From contig JAJZKQ010000007.1 of the NCBI GenBank assembly GCA_021804095.1, positions 1 through 33,048 on the forward strand: DNA of 33,048 bases. The letters run 5' to 3'. Made by a program: the position numbers and the translations under genes. The notes under the pieces are model-generated. The model had not been told where the DNA came from and did no database searches. It saw nothing but the letters and a program-made list of their open reading frames with translations. Of the stretch, positions 32,312 to 33,048 are shown in pieces. Position 1 is the first letter of the stretch. The number at the start of each line of letters is the position of its first letter. Source of the stretch: Microcaldota archaeon (GTDB lineage Archaea > Micrarchaeota > Micrarchaeia > Micrarchaeales > CABMGC01).

Positions 32312-32800
32312 TCAGATCCTTTTGACAAATGTCAACCTTCTCACTGTAAAACCTGAATCATCCTGTCTAACCTGTGCCAATTTTTCCGGAACAAACCCAT
32401 TTCTTTCAAGAAAACAAATCCCTGCCTTATTATCGCTTGAAACTTCTGCCAATACCCTGATTATGCCTTGCTTTCCTGCATCCAGCAATGCCCTTTTCAG
32501 CAAGGCGTTTCCTATTCCTGCCCTCCTGTTCTCAAGGCCCACTATAATCCCCAATATCCCTGTATTCTTATCAATTCTGATTATCTCGCAGTTTGCAAGT
32601 ATTTTCCCATCTTCTTCAGCAATAATGTCTACAGAGGTGCCATCCGATAGCATATCCAGCTTATTCTCAAACAAGAAACGGAATGCTTCCTTCCCAGGAA
32701 TCTCCTTGAAATTAAACGCCGTAGGCGTATCTGCAAACACATCGGCAACAAGCCGGAAGACTTTTTCGAAATCTTTACTTCCAATATCTCTTATTTTCAA
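32312..32800 (-). CDS. GNAT family N-acetyltransferase
   Basis: 162 residues from a TTG start (AGGTATT lies upstream). The acetyl-CoA pyrophosphate loop is in IIVGLENRRAGIGNALLKRAL (about 92-112), the R-x2-G-x-G/A motif A of the fold. VLAEVSSDNKAGICFLERNGF (about 119-139) gives motif B with the usual N-x2-A-x2-(F/L)-Y/E-x2-GF end. The acetyl acceptor cannot be told. The gene diverges from the histone at the right edge and shares a 54-base promoter region with it. Confidence 0.88.
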   Translation of the reverse strand: MKIRDIGSKDFEKVFRLVADVFADTPTAFNFKEIPGKEAFRFLFENKLDMLSDGTSVDIIAEEDGKILANCEIIRIDKNTGILGIIVGLENRRAGIGNALLKRALLDAGKQGIIRVLAEVSSDNKAGICFLERNGFVPEKLAQVRQDDSGFTVRRLTFVKRI

Positions 32801-32832
32801 GTCTAATACCTAATAAACACTCCAAGCGCAAA

Positions 32833-32842
32833 CTTTTTTATT
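32833..32842 (+). promoter_or_regulatory. TATA-like box of second histone gene
   Basis: CTTTTTTATT is about 25 bases before the ATG at 32864 and about 17 before ATG 32855, so the transcript is probably leaderless with ATG 32864 as the start. Confidence 0.5.
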
Positions 32843-32863
32843 CTTACCATCAATATGTTAGGT

Positions 32864-33048
32864 ATGCCTATAAATAGGGTTACAGCAAAACGTATGCTTA
32901 AGGAAGCCGGCGCAGAAAGGGTAAGCCTGCAGGCTGCCGAAGAGCTTGCCGAAATAATAAACAAGTATGCATACGGAATAGCGAAGAAGGCTGTAAATCT
33001 AGCCGCACACGCTAAAAGGAAGACAGTAAAGAAGGCGGATATAGACCT
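32864..33048 (+). CDS. Archaeal histone (HMf-type), cut by window edge
   Basis: 61 codons are visible and the frame is open at the right edge. [20 protein letters not shown], then the central helix ending [19 protein letters not shown], is a complete histone fold apart from the last few residues. A start three codons earlier (32855, MLG) is possible. Compared with the histone at 686 the core is similar (AGAE-V, AAHA-RK, KK-DI), so the two are paralogues about 32 kb apart. Whether this one also has a tail cannot be seen. Confidence 0.9.
   Translation, partial: MPINRVTAKRMLKEAGAERVSLQAAEELAEIINKYAYGIAKKAVNLAAHAKRKTVKKADID

Noticed and set aside
32322-32813. 163-residue plus-strand frame
   Set aside because: It is the antisense of the GNAT acetyltransferase, whose CoA-binding motif is clear.

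Overview
The window is archaeal chromosomal DNA. It carries HMf-type histones, ribosomal proteins uL30 and uL15 of archaeal type, a beta-CASP ribonuclease, archease, an archaeal-type glycyl-tRNA synthetase, an STT3-like GT-C enzyme, a UbiA prenyltransferase, an archaeal SRP RNA and tRNAs without encoded CCA. Many genes appear leaderless, with a TATA-like box 20-30 bases before the start codon. Tight gene packing, small proteins and fusions fit a DPANN archaeon, perhaps Micrarchaeota-like; that lineage call is inference. No rRNA operon, CRISPR array, plasmid origin or intact mobile element was seen.

Layout. 1-113 is the 3' end of a pelota-like gene. 191-557 looks like a decayed IS200/IS605 tnpB tail with its right-end hairpin. 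686-3198 holds a histone with an unusual basic tail, a GlcNAc-1-P transferase-like enzyme and a GT2 glycosyltransferase. 8073-3211 (minus) is an apparent operon: peroxiredoxin, M1 aminopeptidase, XPD/DinG-like helicase. Divergent from it is an unknown anchored two-repeat protein. 8951-12917 is a tight plus-strand run: uL30, uL15, GT4 glycosyltransferase, coiled-coil protein, beta-CASP RNase. A 62-residue unknown protein and archease converge on a strong hairpin at about 13.3 kb.

13.9-16.6 kb holds an exosortase/archaeosortase-like membrane protein, translationally overlapped by a Nudix-uracil-DNA glycosylase fusion that has lost most Fe-S ligands, then tRNA-Ile. 16.7-19.2 kb is an Lrp/AsnC regulator divergent from a tiny membrane protein and an NRAMP-related transporter with non-canonical metal-site motifs. 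19.4-22.9 kb pairs a divergent STT3-like GT-C protein with a sequon-rich DUF4382-like surface protein. 23.0-27.3 kb is metabolic and translational: pyrophosphatase, aldehyde dehydrogenase, DUF192 protein, GlyRS. 27.5-30.7 kb has an extracytoplasmic S16 (Lon-like) protease, a HIT protein and a UbiA enzyme. 30.9-31.5 kb is an RNA cluster: SRP RNA, tRNA-Ser 8 bases after it, and tRNA-Cys. The window ends with an anchored sequon-rich protein, a GNAT acetyltransferase and a second histone cut by the edge.

A cell-envelope theme recurs: lipid-linked sugar transferase, GT2, GT4, STT3-like enzyme, sortase-like enzyme, secreted protease, prenyltransferase and several sequon-rich surface proteins. The most unusual items are the Nudix-UDG fusion without its Fe-S ligands, the sortase-like protein with a fused external domain, the STT3-like protein lacking canonical catalytic motifs, and a duplicated 25-bp sequence holding a 16-bp perfect palindrome.
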